This document shows positions 48,282 through 56,793 of a stretch of 64,000 bases of DNA, piece by piece (the first letter of the stretch is position 1; every line of letters begins with the position of its first letter). Source of the DNA: Geobacteraceae bacterium (lineage in GTDB: Bacteria; Desulfobacterota; Desulfuromonadia; Geobacterales; Pseudopelobacteraceae); assembly GCA_025355965.1 (NCBI GenBank), contig JANXYR010000067.1, positions 1 through 64,000 on the forward strand, given 5' to 3'. The translations under genes were made by a program, and so were the position numbers. Below the pieces are notes generated by a model. That model saw only the letters and a program-made list of their open reading frames with translations. It searched no databases and was not told where the DNA came from.

Positions 48282-49055
48282 TTACTGTTTTTCCCCGAGT
48301 TTTTCAAACACCTTCATCAGCTCAATCGGGAGCGGAAAAACGATGGTGCTGTTCTTCTCTACGGCAATCTCGGTGAGCGTCTGCAGGTAGCGCATCTGCA
48401 TGGCAGCGGGGTTCTGACTGAGGGTATTGGCGGCCTCCAGCAGCTGCCGACTGGCCAGGAGTTCACCTTCGGCAGCAATAACCTTGGCACGCTTTTCCCG
48501 TTCTGCTTCAGCCTGTTTCCCCATAGCGCGCTGAATCTGTTCGGGAAGGTCCACGCTCTTGAGTTCGACGGCGGAGACCTGTATACCCCATGGTTCGGTG
48601 GAGGAGTCGATTATCTCCCGAAGCCTCAGACTTAGTTTTTCGCGATCCGCCAGCAGTTCGTCCAATGTCACCTCACCAAGAATGGATCGCAGAGTGGTCT
48701 GCGCGATCTGACTGGTGGCATAATTGTAATCCTCCACGCCGAGGATAGCCTGTTTGGCGTCCACCACCTTAAAATAAACAACAGCGCTGACCTTCAGACT
48801 CACGTTATCGCGAGTAATGATGTCCTGGCTCGGCACATCCAGCACCACAGTGCGGAGGCTGATACGCACGGCCGTCTGAAAAGGGCGGAAGACAAAGACG
48901 AGGCCGGGGCCTTTAGGATCCTTGTTCACCTTGCCAAGTGTGAACACGACCAGTCGCTCATACTCGTTTACTACCTTGAGGCAGCTCGCGAGCCAGACAA
49001 ATACGATAAAAACGAATGGGGCGAAGCTGAATACCACGTTGTACAGTGATTGCAT
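48282..49055 (-). CDS. Slipin/stomatin-like SPFH membrane protein
   Basis: A 257-residue SPFH protein. It has an N-terminal hydrophobic anchor (about 8-28), the opening VVNEYERLVVFTLGKVNKD, the band-7 core GLVFVFRPFQTAVRISLRTV and DYNYATSQIAQTTLRSILGE, and a long C-terminal helix KQAEAEREKRAKVIAAEGEL. Slipins form membrane microdomain scaffolds and are usually paired with an NfeD-type protease partner. Here an HExxH membrane protein is encoded downstream instead, with a tiny membrane peptide between them. Confidence 0.93.
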   Translation of the reverse strand: MQSLYNVVFSFAPFVFIVFVWLASCLKVVNEYERLVVFTLGKVNKDPKGPGLVFVFRPFQTAVRISLRTVVLDVPSQDIITRDNVSLKVSAVVYFKVVDAKQAILGVEDYNYATSQIAQTTLRSILGEVTLDELLADREKLSLRLREIIDSSTEPWGIQVSAVELKSVDLPEQIQRAMGKQAEAEREKRAKVIAAEGELLASRQLLEAANTLSQNPAAMQMRYLQTLTEIAVEKNSTIVFPLPIELMKVFEKLGEKQ

Positions 49056-49205
49056 GCTGTCCTCCGGAGCTATGGATAGAGATTAAAGTTATTTGTTCGA
49101 GATCACTATAGCTCAAAACAAATCACCGTCAATTCAATTTCAGGGTATTGCGAGGAATTTGAGTTTATCAGAGATCGACTATGTTGATAACATGCCGGGT
49201 TATTT

Positions 49206-49622
49206 TCATGGGACCATGAACGTATCCACAGCCTGATTGGATGTGTTTCCGTTGAGGTCTGTCAGGTAAACGCTGAAGGTGTACGCATATGCATCTGATG
49301 GGTAATAGTAATAATCAATACGGAAGGGAATTGTACCCCTTACTACCCCAGTGAGGTAGATGAACGTTTTAGATCTGGATATTTCGTGGCCTCTTGGATC
49401 AAATACAACAACTGTCATTGAATCGATATCGGAATCAGGCGCATAAAAATCTACACTCCCGTCTATAAGCTCCGTTGCCGTCTTCTTGGTGAACTGGTAT
49501 GACGTAATTGAAGGTGGAGATATCACAGGTCCAATGGGAATAAATACCGAAACAGTTGCATCTCCACAGCCGGATACCACCAGCATCACGATGGTCAACA
49601 TAGCTATAAGCAGTCTCTTCAT
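49206..49622 (-). CDS. Small lipoprotein of unknown function
   Basis: A 138-residue lipoprotein with signal MKRLLIAMLTIVMLVVSGCG (lipobox VSGC, Cys near 19). A beta-rich domain follows, carrying FYAPDSDIDSMTVVVFDPRG and a Tyr-rich RIDYYYYPSDAYAYTFSVYL, with a fibronectin-like strand order. The ATG at 49622 has GGAGGACGG upstream; four codons of the longer frame are excluded. It lies 31 bases after the ChaN-like gene on the same strand. I do not recognise the family. Confidence 0.8.
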   Translation of the reverse strand: MKRLLIAMLTIVMLVVSGCGDATVSVFIPIGPVISPPSITSYQFTKKTATELIDGSVDFYAPDSDIDSMTVVVFDPRGHEISRSKTFIYLTGVVRGTIPFRIDYYYYPSDAYAYTFSVYLTDLNGNTSNQAVDTFMVP

Positions 49623-49653
49623 ACCGTCCTCCATTGGTTTATAAGAAGATTTT

Positions 49654-50499
49654 CTACCATTCGATCATGTAATCAGTTATAGCCGACGTGGTATCTTTCA
49701 AACCCAGCTCGGGGATTGCAGCAAGGATTACCTTGAAGCCCAAGCTGCTGATGCTTGCCAAACTCTCGGGGACACCGTGCTTAACCGCATGCCAGGTACC
49801 GGCCAGTGCCACAAGTTTTCTGCCGGGATGCCTCTTCTGGTAATTGGCGATGGTCATGGCCATACCACTGTTACGCACAGCCTGTGCTGCGCAGAAATTG
49901 GCAAATATTTTCCCGTTTGCCTCGTGCTTGAAGACCGCCTGAAATGTATTCTTGAGGGATTCGGTTTGTGATTTGTTGAGGTCACAGGTGACCGCGGAAG
50001 GGAGATTCTTTTGTTCTTCAGGCGTAAGTGAGGCAAACCCCTGCCTGGCTACCTTGCTGACAATCGCTTTCGGGACATTAATTGCAAGCATCGGAATATG
50101 ATTGTCTCGGGCAAAGACAAAAATATCCCTGTACAAGGACCAATCGTATGACCAGTTTTTGGTATAGGCCGTTTTGAAATCCTGTTCAGTAACTTTACCT
50201 TCTATCCAATCATCAAGCTGCTTCTGGCTGTCCGTCTGAAACATTTCCAGTCCTATTGCCAGAGGAGTTTTTTTTGCCCAGAGCGAGCGGATAATATCAA
50301 GTTGCATTTCGTGACTTTTTTTGTTGTCATGGGTTTCAGCGACGAAAATGATATCCGAGCCTGCCGTTTCCGTTATCATCTGTGCAAAACTGATGGCCTG
50401 TCTGTCGCTCATACGTGTTACCACTTCGCCAGCAAATGAATTGACCGGTAAAGCAACGTAGTATACAAGAATGAAGATTAAACGTATGGCATTGAGCAT
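49654..50499 (-). CDS. ChaN-like (Tiki/DUF399 superfamily) exported protein
   Basis: A 281-residue protein with a signal peptide (about 1-23) and a ChaN/DUF399 domain: DIIFVAETHDNKKSHEMQLD (E-T-H-D motif), LAIGLEMFQTDSQKQLDDWI and LVALAGTWHAVKHGVPESL (the GxxH). The ETHD and final His correspond to metal or haem ligands in the family. Haem-binding as in ChaN is possible but unproven. Transcribed upstream of the small lipoprotein gene. Confidence 0.85.
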   Translation of the reverse strand: MLNAIRLIFILVYYVALPVNSFAGEVVTRMSDRQAISFAQMITETAGSDIIFVAETHDNKKSHEMQLDIIRSLWAKKTPLAIGLEMFQTDSQKQLDDWIEGKVTEQDFKTAYTKNWSYDWSLYRDIFVFARDNHIPMLAINVPKAIVSKVARQGFASLTPEEQKNLPSAVTCDLNKSQTESLKNTFQAVFKHEANGKIFANFCAAQAVRNSGMAMTIANYQKRHPGRKLVALAGTWHAVKHGVPESLASISSLGFKVILAAIPELGLKDTTSAITDYMIEW

Positions 50500-50638
50500 G
50501 GAATGTACCTTCCTGAAGTAAGTTTAGTCAGTAAATAGAGTTATAAATCAATACTTGATGAACTATAGCAGAATGGAAAAGTGTAGTATAATTTTTTCGC
50601 AGACAACATGAATAAATTGCGGCATTTGGAGGGGTATA

Positions 50639-52705
50639 ATGGTCCGTTTACTTGTACTGATGTTGTGCACACTCTCTGCTTTTTGCAGTGTTTCCAGCGC
50701 CTTTGCTGGCTCGTTGGAGCCGACCGTTGAGCGACAGGATATAGTGGTCACCCTGATACCGTCGGATCATCTCCTTATTGGCAAGAGCACGATCACCTTT
50801 GCCGCCGGCACACGAAATGCGTCTTTCAAGCTCTCCCCTACGGCAAAAATAGAGTCAGTTACGATTTCCACCGAAAAGATCCCATTTTCTTTTGCCGAGG
50901 GCGCCCTTTCTCTGGATATCCCTACAACAGCAGGACAAGGGGCGGTCTTGGTAACTGTTGCCTATCGCGCGGTGTTTAACGACTCGCTGCCGCTCCACCC
51001 CAGCAGCACAGAGGACCCGACTTACGGGGTGAACGGTACCATAACAACCAAGGGAACCTTTCTCGGTTACGGTGCCGGATGGTACCCTGCCCCATCATCA
51101 ACTCCGCGAAGCCGTTCTGTCCGGATATCCGCACCCGCGGGAACCGAGGCGGTGACGGCCGGGAAAAGGGTGTCGAGGGAGACGGCGGGAGACGTCTCAC
51201 ACTCATACTGGGAAGAGCTGCGACCGATCGGTGGGCTATCCCTGTGTGCTGGCCCCTACCGGATCGAGGAAAGGCGGGTAGCCGGGGTGGATCTCTACAC
51301 TTATTTCTACCAGGGTAATGCATCTCTGGCATCCCGCTACCTGGATGCTGCCGCCAGATACCTCAGCCTCTACAGTGATCTTTTCGGCCCCTATCCCTTC
51401 GAAAAATTTGCCGTAGTAGAAAATTTTTTCCCAACCGGATACGGTTTCCCCTCCTTCACACTTCTCGGCAGCTCGATCATCCGGCTCCCGTTCATCATCG
51501 ACACCAGTTTTCCGCACGAGATTGCCCACTCCTGGTGGGGTAATGCAATCCAGGTCGACCAGAGCGAGGGAAACTGGTCGGAAGGTCTTGTCACCTATCT
51601 GGCCGACTATCTGTTGAAAGAGAAGCGTTCGCCAGCAGAGGGGCGGGATTACAGGATACAGTTCCTCACCGAATACACTACGCTGGCGACAGACAACGAC
51701 CTCACGCTTTCCGCTTTCAGCAGCCGTGTTGATCCGGCCTCCCGGGTCATCGGTTACGGCAAGGGAGCCATGGTATTTCACATGATCCGCACCGAGATCG
51801 GCGACCACGCATTCTTTGGCGCTCTGCGGGAAATCTGCCGTGAACGGCTCTACCGGTCAGCGACCTGGAGCGATTTAGAACGCGCCTTTTCCCGTAGCTC
51901 CGGCAAGGATCTGTCATCTTTCATGAAGCAGTGGCTTACCAGACCGGGCGGCCCACGCCTGGCTCTCTCGAAAGTGACTCAACTCCGTAAGGAAAAAGGT
52001 TGGGTTGTTTCCGGCACTATTGAGCAATCCTCTCCATTCTATGAGCTGCAACTGCCGCTCCGACTGGAAACAGACGGGGCACCGGTCAAGGAGCTTCTTC
52101 AAGTTTCCCAAGGATTGACCCAGTTCAGTATTTTCAGTGCCTCAGAGCCTCGGCATCTGCTGCTCGATCCGGATGCAGAAAAGTTCCGTCTCCTTTCTCC
52201 AGGCGAGATGCCAGTGACCGTCAACAGCATCAAAGGTTCTAAACAGTTCATCGCCGTCATGACGGAGGATTGCCGAGCTGGGAAAGAGACGTTCCAGCGC
52301 CTGTTGGAGTCCCTTGGTAAGGGAAAAACTGCGGCGATCAAAGAGGATGAGCCTGATACGGAGAGCATCATACAGGGAAAAGACCTGATGTTCTGCGGCA
52401 TCCCGAAAAAACGCTCCCTGTTGCCCGCGCTTCCCGCCTGGATCACCATTCGCGACACTGATTTTTTCCTGAACAAGGATGTAGTGTCTGCCCCAGACGG
52501 CATGCTCTTTGTGGTACTGCCGCTCCCCACTTCATCAGGACGGGTCGCAGCCCTTTTTAAACCACTATCGGAAGAGGCGGCAAAACAGTACGCACCTAAA
52601 ATCACACATTACGGCAAATACGGTTCACTCGTGTTTAACAACGGGGCGATTCGGCATAAGGGCACCACTCAGCCGTCTGCCAAAGAGAGTAACGTCAGTT
52701 TTTAA
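50639..52705 (+). CDS. M1-like gluzincin aminopeptidase, exported
   Basis: A 688-residue protein with signal peptide (1 to about 23, AFAGS). An M1-type N-terminal beta domain and a catalytic domain follow, with FPHEIAHSWWGNAI and the downstream glutamate in SEGLVTYLADYLL, the full HExxH-18-E zinc motif. Further on there is YGKGAMVFHMI. A C-terminal extra domain (about 480-680) is unlike standard M1 and looks like two Rossmann-type strands with no recognised function. The usual GAMEN exopeptidase motif is not visible (GFPSFTLLG is in its place), so an endopeptidase or altered specificity is possible. GGAGGGGT precedes the ATG. Confidence 0.85.
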   Translation: MVRLLVLMLCTLSAFCSVSSAFAGSLEPTVERQDIVVTLIPSDHLLIGKSTITFAAGTRNASFKLSPTAKIESVTISTEKIPFSFAEGALSLDIPTTAGQGAVLVTVAYRAVFNDSLPLHPSSTEDPTYGVNGTITTKGTFLGYGAGWYPAPSSTPRSRSVRISAPAGTEAVTAGKRVSRETAGDVSHSYWEELRPIGGLSLCAGPYRIEERRVAGVDLYTYFYQGNASLASRYLDAAARYLSLYSDLFGPYPFEKFAVVENFFPTGYGFPSFTLLGSSIIRLPFIIDTSFPHEIAHSWWGNAIQVDQSEGNWSEGLVTYLADYLLKEKRSPAEGRDYRIQFLTEYTTLATDNDLTLSAFSSRVDPASRVIGYGKGAMVFHMIRTEIGDHAFFGALREICRERLYRSATWSDLERAFSRSSGKDLSSFMKQWLTRPGGPRLALSKVTQLRKEKGWVVSGTIEQSSPFYELQLPLRLETDGAPVKELLQVSQGLTQFSIFSASEPRHLLLDPDAEKFRLLSPGEMPVTVNSIKGSKQFIAVMTEDCRAGKETFQRLLESLGKGKTAAIKEDEPDTESIIQGKDLMFCGIPKKRSLLPALPAWITIRDTDFFLNKDVVSAPDGMLFVVLPLPTSSGRVAALFKPLSEEAAKQYAPKITHYGKYGSLVFNNGAIRHKGTTQPSAKESNVSF

Positions 52706-52742
52706 ATGCCCAGACACCGGTTATTTTACAATTGCAATCAGA

Positions 52743-53438
52743 CTATCTCCGGTTGCCGGTGAACCTCAGCAGCATGAGAAACAGGTTGATGAAGTCCAGA
52801 TACAGCGTCAGTGCACCGAGGATGGCCGGTTTTCTTCCCTCTGTTCCTTGTGCTGACATCTCTTTGATCTTCCATGTGTCGTATGCGGTGAGTCCGGTGA
52901 AGACGATCACGCCGATGCCGGATATAACCCAGGATACGGCACTGCTGCCAACGAATATATTGACGACTGAGGCGATCACCACACCAATCAGTCCCATAAA
53001 CAGGAAACTAGCCCATGACGTCAGATCCCGCTTGGTCATGTAGCCATAGACGCTCATAGCCCCGAACATACCAGCGGTGATAACGAAGGTGGAGGTGATC
53101 GAGTTGGCGGTGTAGACCAGAGCAACTACGGAAAGAGTGATCCCATTGAGGGCCGAGTAGGCGATGAATATGGCTGTCGCCGTCGCCGCGCTGAGCTTGT
53201 TGATGGCGCCTGAAAGGGTAAACACCAAGGCCAGTTCTCCAATCATCAGACCGTAGAAAACGAGCTTGTTTCCCAATACAGCGTTGAGGATAGCCGGGGA
53301 GGATAGCGTGATGAGCGCCATAAAAGCAGTGATGGCCAGTCCTGCACTCATCCAGGCGTATACTTGACGGATGAGTGTATTCTGCCTCACTACAACTTGG
53401 GTTTCGGTACGAGGATAAGTGGTATTAAAATCATTCAT
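52743..53438 (-). CDS. Bax inhibitor-1/YccA-family membrane protein
   Basis: A 231-residue protein with seven membrane helices and a hydrophilic N-terminus (TETQVVVRQNTLIRQVYAWM, the common opening). Blocks are IFIAYSALNGITLS, VYGYMTKRDLTSWA and GLTAYDTWKIKEMS (conserved Y-D near the end). BI-1 proteins may leak Ca2+ or protons and interact with FtsH in other bacteria. It is adjacent to a PhnA-like gene transcribed the same way. Confidence 0.94.
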   Translation of the reverse strand: MNDFNTTYPRTETQVVVRQNTLIRQVYAWMSAGLAITAFMALITLSSPAILNAVLGNKLVFYGLMIGELALVFTLSGAINKLSAATATAIFIAYSALNGITLSVVALVYTANSITSTFVITAGMFGAMSVYGYMTKRDLTSWASFLFMGLIGVVIASVVNIFVGSSAVSWVISGIGVIVFTGLTAYDTWKIKEMSAQGTEGRKPAILGALTLYLDFINLFLMLLRFTGNRR

Positions 53439-53459
53439 GATGGAGCTCCTTTTACAGTT

Positions 53460-53837
53460 TTATCTCAGTATTTCAGCCTTGATGTCTTCGTCAATAAAGC
53501 TTTCTTCAATCGCTTCTCGCGCCCATGGTTCTTTGCATTGGACCAAAACACTGGCCGCACCTTCCGCTACCGCTGGGACATTACTCCACAAGGCGTTGCG
53601 GATCGACCGCAGTTCATTTGGGGAGACCTTTCTACCATCAGCCCAGCTCCTGCATTGTTGGCACAGGAGCGCCAACGTTTCCATATCGGGTGGTGTACCA
53701 GGTTTATAATCCCATACTCGCAGATCATCCTTGCCTTCGCACCATTCACATTTGAAACCTGCTCGTTTACCGATGATTTTTCCAAAGGAACTGATATCTT
53801 CCATACGCTCTTTGTTGCCCTGATACCCTTTTGCCAT
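53460..53837 (-). CDS. PhnA-like zinc-ribbon protein
   Basis: A 125-residue protein with an N-terminal zinc ribbon: GFKCEWCEGKDDLRVWDY then LALLCQQCRSW (two CxxC pairs at about 29-32 and 58-61). A helical tail follows, ending REAIEESFIDEDIKAEIL. It resembles the PhnA family, known as a zinc-ribbon protein despite the phosphonoacetate hydrolase name; enzymatic activity should not be assumed. It is followed by the BI-1 gene after 21 bases. Confidence 0.8.
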   Translation of the reverse strand: MAKGYQGNKERMEDISSFGKIIGKRAGFKCEWCEGKDDLRVWDYKPGTPPDMETLALLCQQCRSWADGRKVSPNELRSIRNALWSNVPAVAEGAASVLVQCKEPWAREAIEESFIDEDIKAEILR

Positions 53838-53957
53838 GGTTGTTTTTCCTTAAGCTGCAAACAGTGAATAAAATTCATGAGAATCTTGGCTTCTCTCTCA
53901 AGTAACGGAACAGTGGCCTAAGCATATTCTGCCAAAGCACTCTCATGAACTGCACGT

Positions 53958-53981
53958 ATTGTCTCTCGTGAGACAATACAA
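53958..53981. repeat. Perfect 10-bp inverted repeat in the phnA-aconitase gap
   Basis: GTATTGTCTC at 53958-53967 and its inverse at 53972-53981 with a four-base loop. It lacks a T-run on either exit side, so it is unlikely to be a terminator. It sits between two divergent genes (371-base gap) and may be an operator. Nothing else in the gap is recognisable. Confidence 0.5.
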
Positions 53982-54208
53982 CAAAAAAAAGGGCCTGGTC
54001 AATAGCAACTAAGTCTTTGTTTTTATTAGTGCATAAGTGCAGACAAAAATATAAAGATTATGGAGAAGTTACCTGGTGCCGTTTCTCCATTTTCACACTT
54101 ACCTACTTCCCATGACAGCTCAAGATTTCCGGCTGAAATAGACCGACTCAGTAGTACATTCGAAATATTCGGTATATAATGGACAGAGAAAGAAAGGTGG
54201 TGTCAGTC

Positions 54209-56143
54209 ATGAAAAAAAATCTAACTACCAAGATTTTGGAGTCCCATCTCATAAAAAGCTCACTTGTTCCGGATTCAGAAATATCAATTCGCATCGACCA
54301 TACTCTGCTGCAGGATGCTACCGGAACCATGGCAATGCTGGAATTCATTGCTATGGGACTGCCGCGGGTAAAAGTTGATCTGGCAGCCCAATACATTGAT
54401 CACAACCTACTGCAGACCGATTTCAAGAATGCTGACGATCATGCATTTCTGACAACCGCAGCAATGAAGTTCGGTGTATACCTTTCCCGGCCGGGCAACG
54501 GCGTTTCCCATCAGGTTCATCTGGAACGTTTCGGGATACCCGGAATTACTCTTCTCGGTGCCGATTCCCATTCAACCACTGCAGCGGGGCTTTCTGTGCT
54601 GGCCATAGGAGCCGGCGGTCTCGATGTTGCTTTGGCAATGGCCGGTCACCCGTTTAATCTTCCCTGCCCGAAAGTCATGGGTGTGAAGCTGACCGGCCGT
54701 TTGCCTGATTGGGTGTCAGGCAAAGATGTCATTCTGGAGATGTTACGCCGCCATACCGTTAAGGGTGGCGTGGGCAAAGTCATCGAATATTATGGCCAGG
54801 GCGTGACAACACTATCCGTTACCGATCGTGCCACCATCGGCAACATGGGAGCAGAACTGGGGGCAACCTCCTCCCTGTTTCCGTCTGACGACCGGACCCG
54901 TGAATTTCTGGAGTCTCAGGGGAGAGGTGAAAACTGGCAGCCACTGGCCGCTGATGAGGGAGCCGCCTATGATGAATACGACGAAATAGACCTCTCCACG
55001 CTTGAGCCTCTGATTGCCTGCCCATCATCCCCGGACAATGTTGTTCCGGTCCGTGAAGTGGAGGGCACCAAAGTCGATCAGGTTATCGTTGGCAGTTCGG
55101 TTAATTCGTCATACCGCGATTTGATGACGGTCTGCCGGATTGTCGAGGGGAGCCACGTTGCTCCGGGGGTGCACTTTCACGTCAACCCCGGCAGTCGCCA
55201 GGTTTTGGAGAATGTCGCTCAGGATGGCGGCGTTTTGATGCTTCTCATGGCTGGTATCAGCATTCACCAATCCGGCTGTTTGGGGTGCATCGGTATGGGG
55301 CAGGCACCAGGCAGTGATCAGGTAAGTCTGCGCACCTTCCCACGCAACTTTCCCGGACGAAGCGGCACCAAAGGGGACAAAGTATATCTCTGTTCACCCG
55401 AAACTGCGGCAGCATCCGGAATATACGGCGTTATTACCGACCCGCGCAAACTGGGCGAGAACAAACCTTACCCGGCTGTCCAGAACCCGGCAAAATACCT
55501 GCTGGACGACTCCAGCATAATTTTCCCGATGGCTGATAGCTCTTTAGTTGAGATCAAAACCGGTCCGAATATTGTACCGCTACCGGATTTCGAAGCGCTG
55601 CCGGAGACACTTGATGCCACAGTCATCATTGCGCTTGGCGACAACATTACCACCGACCACATCATGCCAGCTGGCAACAAGGTTCTGCCGTTGCGTAGCA
55701 ACATCCCGGCCATCAGTGAACATGTATTTGAACAGGTTGATGCAGATTTCCCGGCCCGGGCCATGGCAACAGGTAACGGAGTTGTTGTCGCCGGTGAAAA
55801 CTACGGCCAGGGCTCTTCTCGAGAACATGCTGCGATTGCGCCACGCTATTTAGGCATCCGCGCCAAGATTGTAAAAAGCTTTGCCCGTATCCACAAAGCA
55901 AATCTGATAAACTTCGGAATCCTGCCGCTGGTTTTCAAAAATCCGGCGGACATTGCGCTGTTCAAACAGGGGGAACAGATTTCAATCCTACATGTGCGAC
56001 GCCTTGTTGAAAGTGGAGCAGATGAAATACCCGTGATGATAAACGGCAGAACCGTTTTGACATTGCTGGATATATCCCGGCGCCAGCGCCAGGAACTCCT
56101 TGCGGGTGGGACGCTGAATTATGTGAAGCAGCATCAGCAGTGA
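54209..56143 (+). CDS. Aconitate hydratase, Aquifex type
   Basis: A 644-residue aconitase-family hydratase of the shorter Aquifex-type. It has the DHTLLQDATGTMAM opening, LLGADSHSTTAAGLSVLAIG, the cluster segment SIHQSGCLGCIGMG (two ligand Cys), and the C-terminal swivel with NYGQGSSREHAAIAPRYLG. The first ligand motif reads VIVGSSVNSSYRDLM, with Ser where the usual GSCTNSS has Cys. A cysteine nine residues on (MTVCR) might compensate; this cannot be settled here. The ATG at 54209 has AAGGTGG upstream, and the ten codons before it are leader. Confidence 0.9.
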   Translation: MKKNLTTKILESHLIKSSLVPDSEISIRIDHTLLQDATGTMAMLEFIAMGLPRVKVDLAAQYIDHNLLQTDFKNADDHAFLTTAAMKFGVYLSRPGNGVSHQVHLERFGIPGITLLGADSHSTTAAGLSVLAIGAGGLDVALAMAGHPFNLPCPKVMGVKLTGRLPDWVSGKDVILEMLRRHTVKGGVGKVIEYYGQGVTTLSVTDRATIGNMGAELGATSSLFPSDDRTREFLESQGRGENWQPLAADEGAAYDEYDEIDLSTLEPLIACPSSPDNVVPVREVEGTKVDQVIVGSSVNSSYRDLMTVCRIVEGSHVAPGVHFHVNPGSRQVLENVAQDGGVLMLLMAGISIHQSGCLGCIGMGQAPGSDQVSLRTFPRNFPGRSGTKGDKVYLCSPETAAASGIYGVITDPRKLGENKPYPAVQNPAKYLLDDSSIIFPMADSSLVEIKTGPNIVPLPDFEALPETLDATVIIALGDNITTDHIMPAGNKVLPLRSNIPAISEHVFEQVDADFPARAMATGNGVVVAGENYGQGSSREHAAIAPRYLGIRAKIVKSFARIHKANLINFGILPLVFKNPADIALFKQGEQISILHVRRLVESGADEIPVMINGRTVLTLLDISRRQRQELLAGGTLNYVKQHQQ

Positions 56144-56280
56144 TGGAGAGGAAGTAACCGTAAGGTTTGCAATACTTATTTGGCACAATATCCGGATTTG
56201 TCACGACACCAAACCCGAATGCCGTTTGCCACTGGTTAAACTGGCAACTTTTTCTCATCTGGAAAGGAGTGTGACGAGAC

Positions 56281-56718
56281 TTGTCATCATATATTGTTAC
56301 CTGCATTTTTTGTGGTACGGCCAACAGAATTCCGGCTGACAAGGAAGGCCTAACGGGACATTGTGGCACATGCCACAAGGATTTGGCACCGTTGTACTAC
56401 CGGCCTAAAACTCTGACCGATTCGACCTTCGATGCTTTCATAAAAGATTACAACGGACCTGTGGTGGCTGAATTCTGGGCTCCATGGTGTCCGCACTGTA
56501 CGGCATTCGAGTCAACAGTGAAGAAGGTTGCAGAAAAACTTGCCGGGAAAGTAGCGGTTGTACAAATCAACACTCAAAACAATCCGCTGCTTGCGGGACG
56601 TTTTAATGTCCGTGGCATTCCGGCTCTTTTTTTGCTGAGGCAGGGAAGGATTATCGATCAGTTATCAGGCGCACAAAGCAGTGGCGCAATAATCTCCTGG
56701 TTCCAGCGGCACACATGA
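56281..56718 (+). CDS. Thioredoxin-2-like protein with CPHC active site
   Basis: A 145-residue TrxC-type protein. The N-terminal zinc finger is CIFCGTANRIPADK with a second CGTCH pair. The thioredoxin domain has VVAEFWAPWCPHCTAFE (active site CPHC rather than CGPC) and the cis-Pro loop NVRGIPALFLL. CPHC is typical of DsbA rather than cytosolic thioredoxins, so its redox potential is probably higher. The start is a TTG at 56281 with AAGGAG some distance upstream. It lies 137 bases after the aconitase gene. Confidence 0.85.
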   Translation: MSSYIVTCIFCGTANRIPADKEGLTGHCGTCHKDLAPLYYRPKTLTDSTFDAFIKDYNGPVVAEFWAPWCPHCTAFESTVKKVAEKLAGKVAVVQINTQNNPLLAGRFNVRGIPALFLLRQGRIIDQLSGAQSSGAIISWFQRHT

Positions 56719-56793
56719 TGCGATTCGTGTCGTTGTTTCCGGGAAATTATTTCCGCATGGTAAGCGGGCTGACCTCACTGTAGTAACTGCGGC

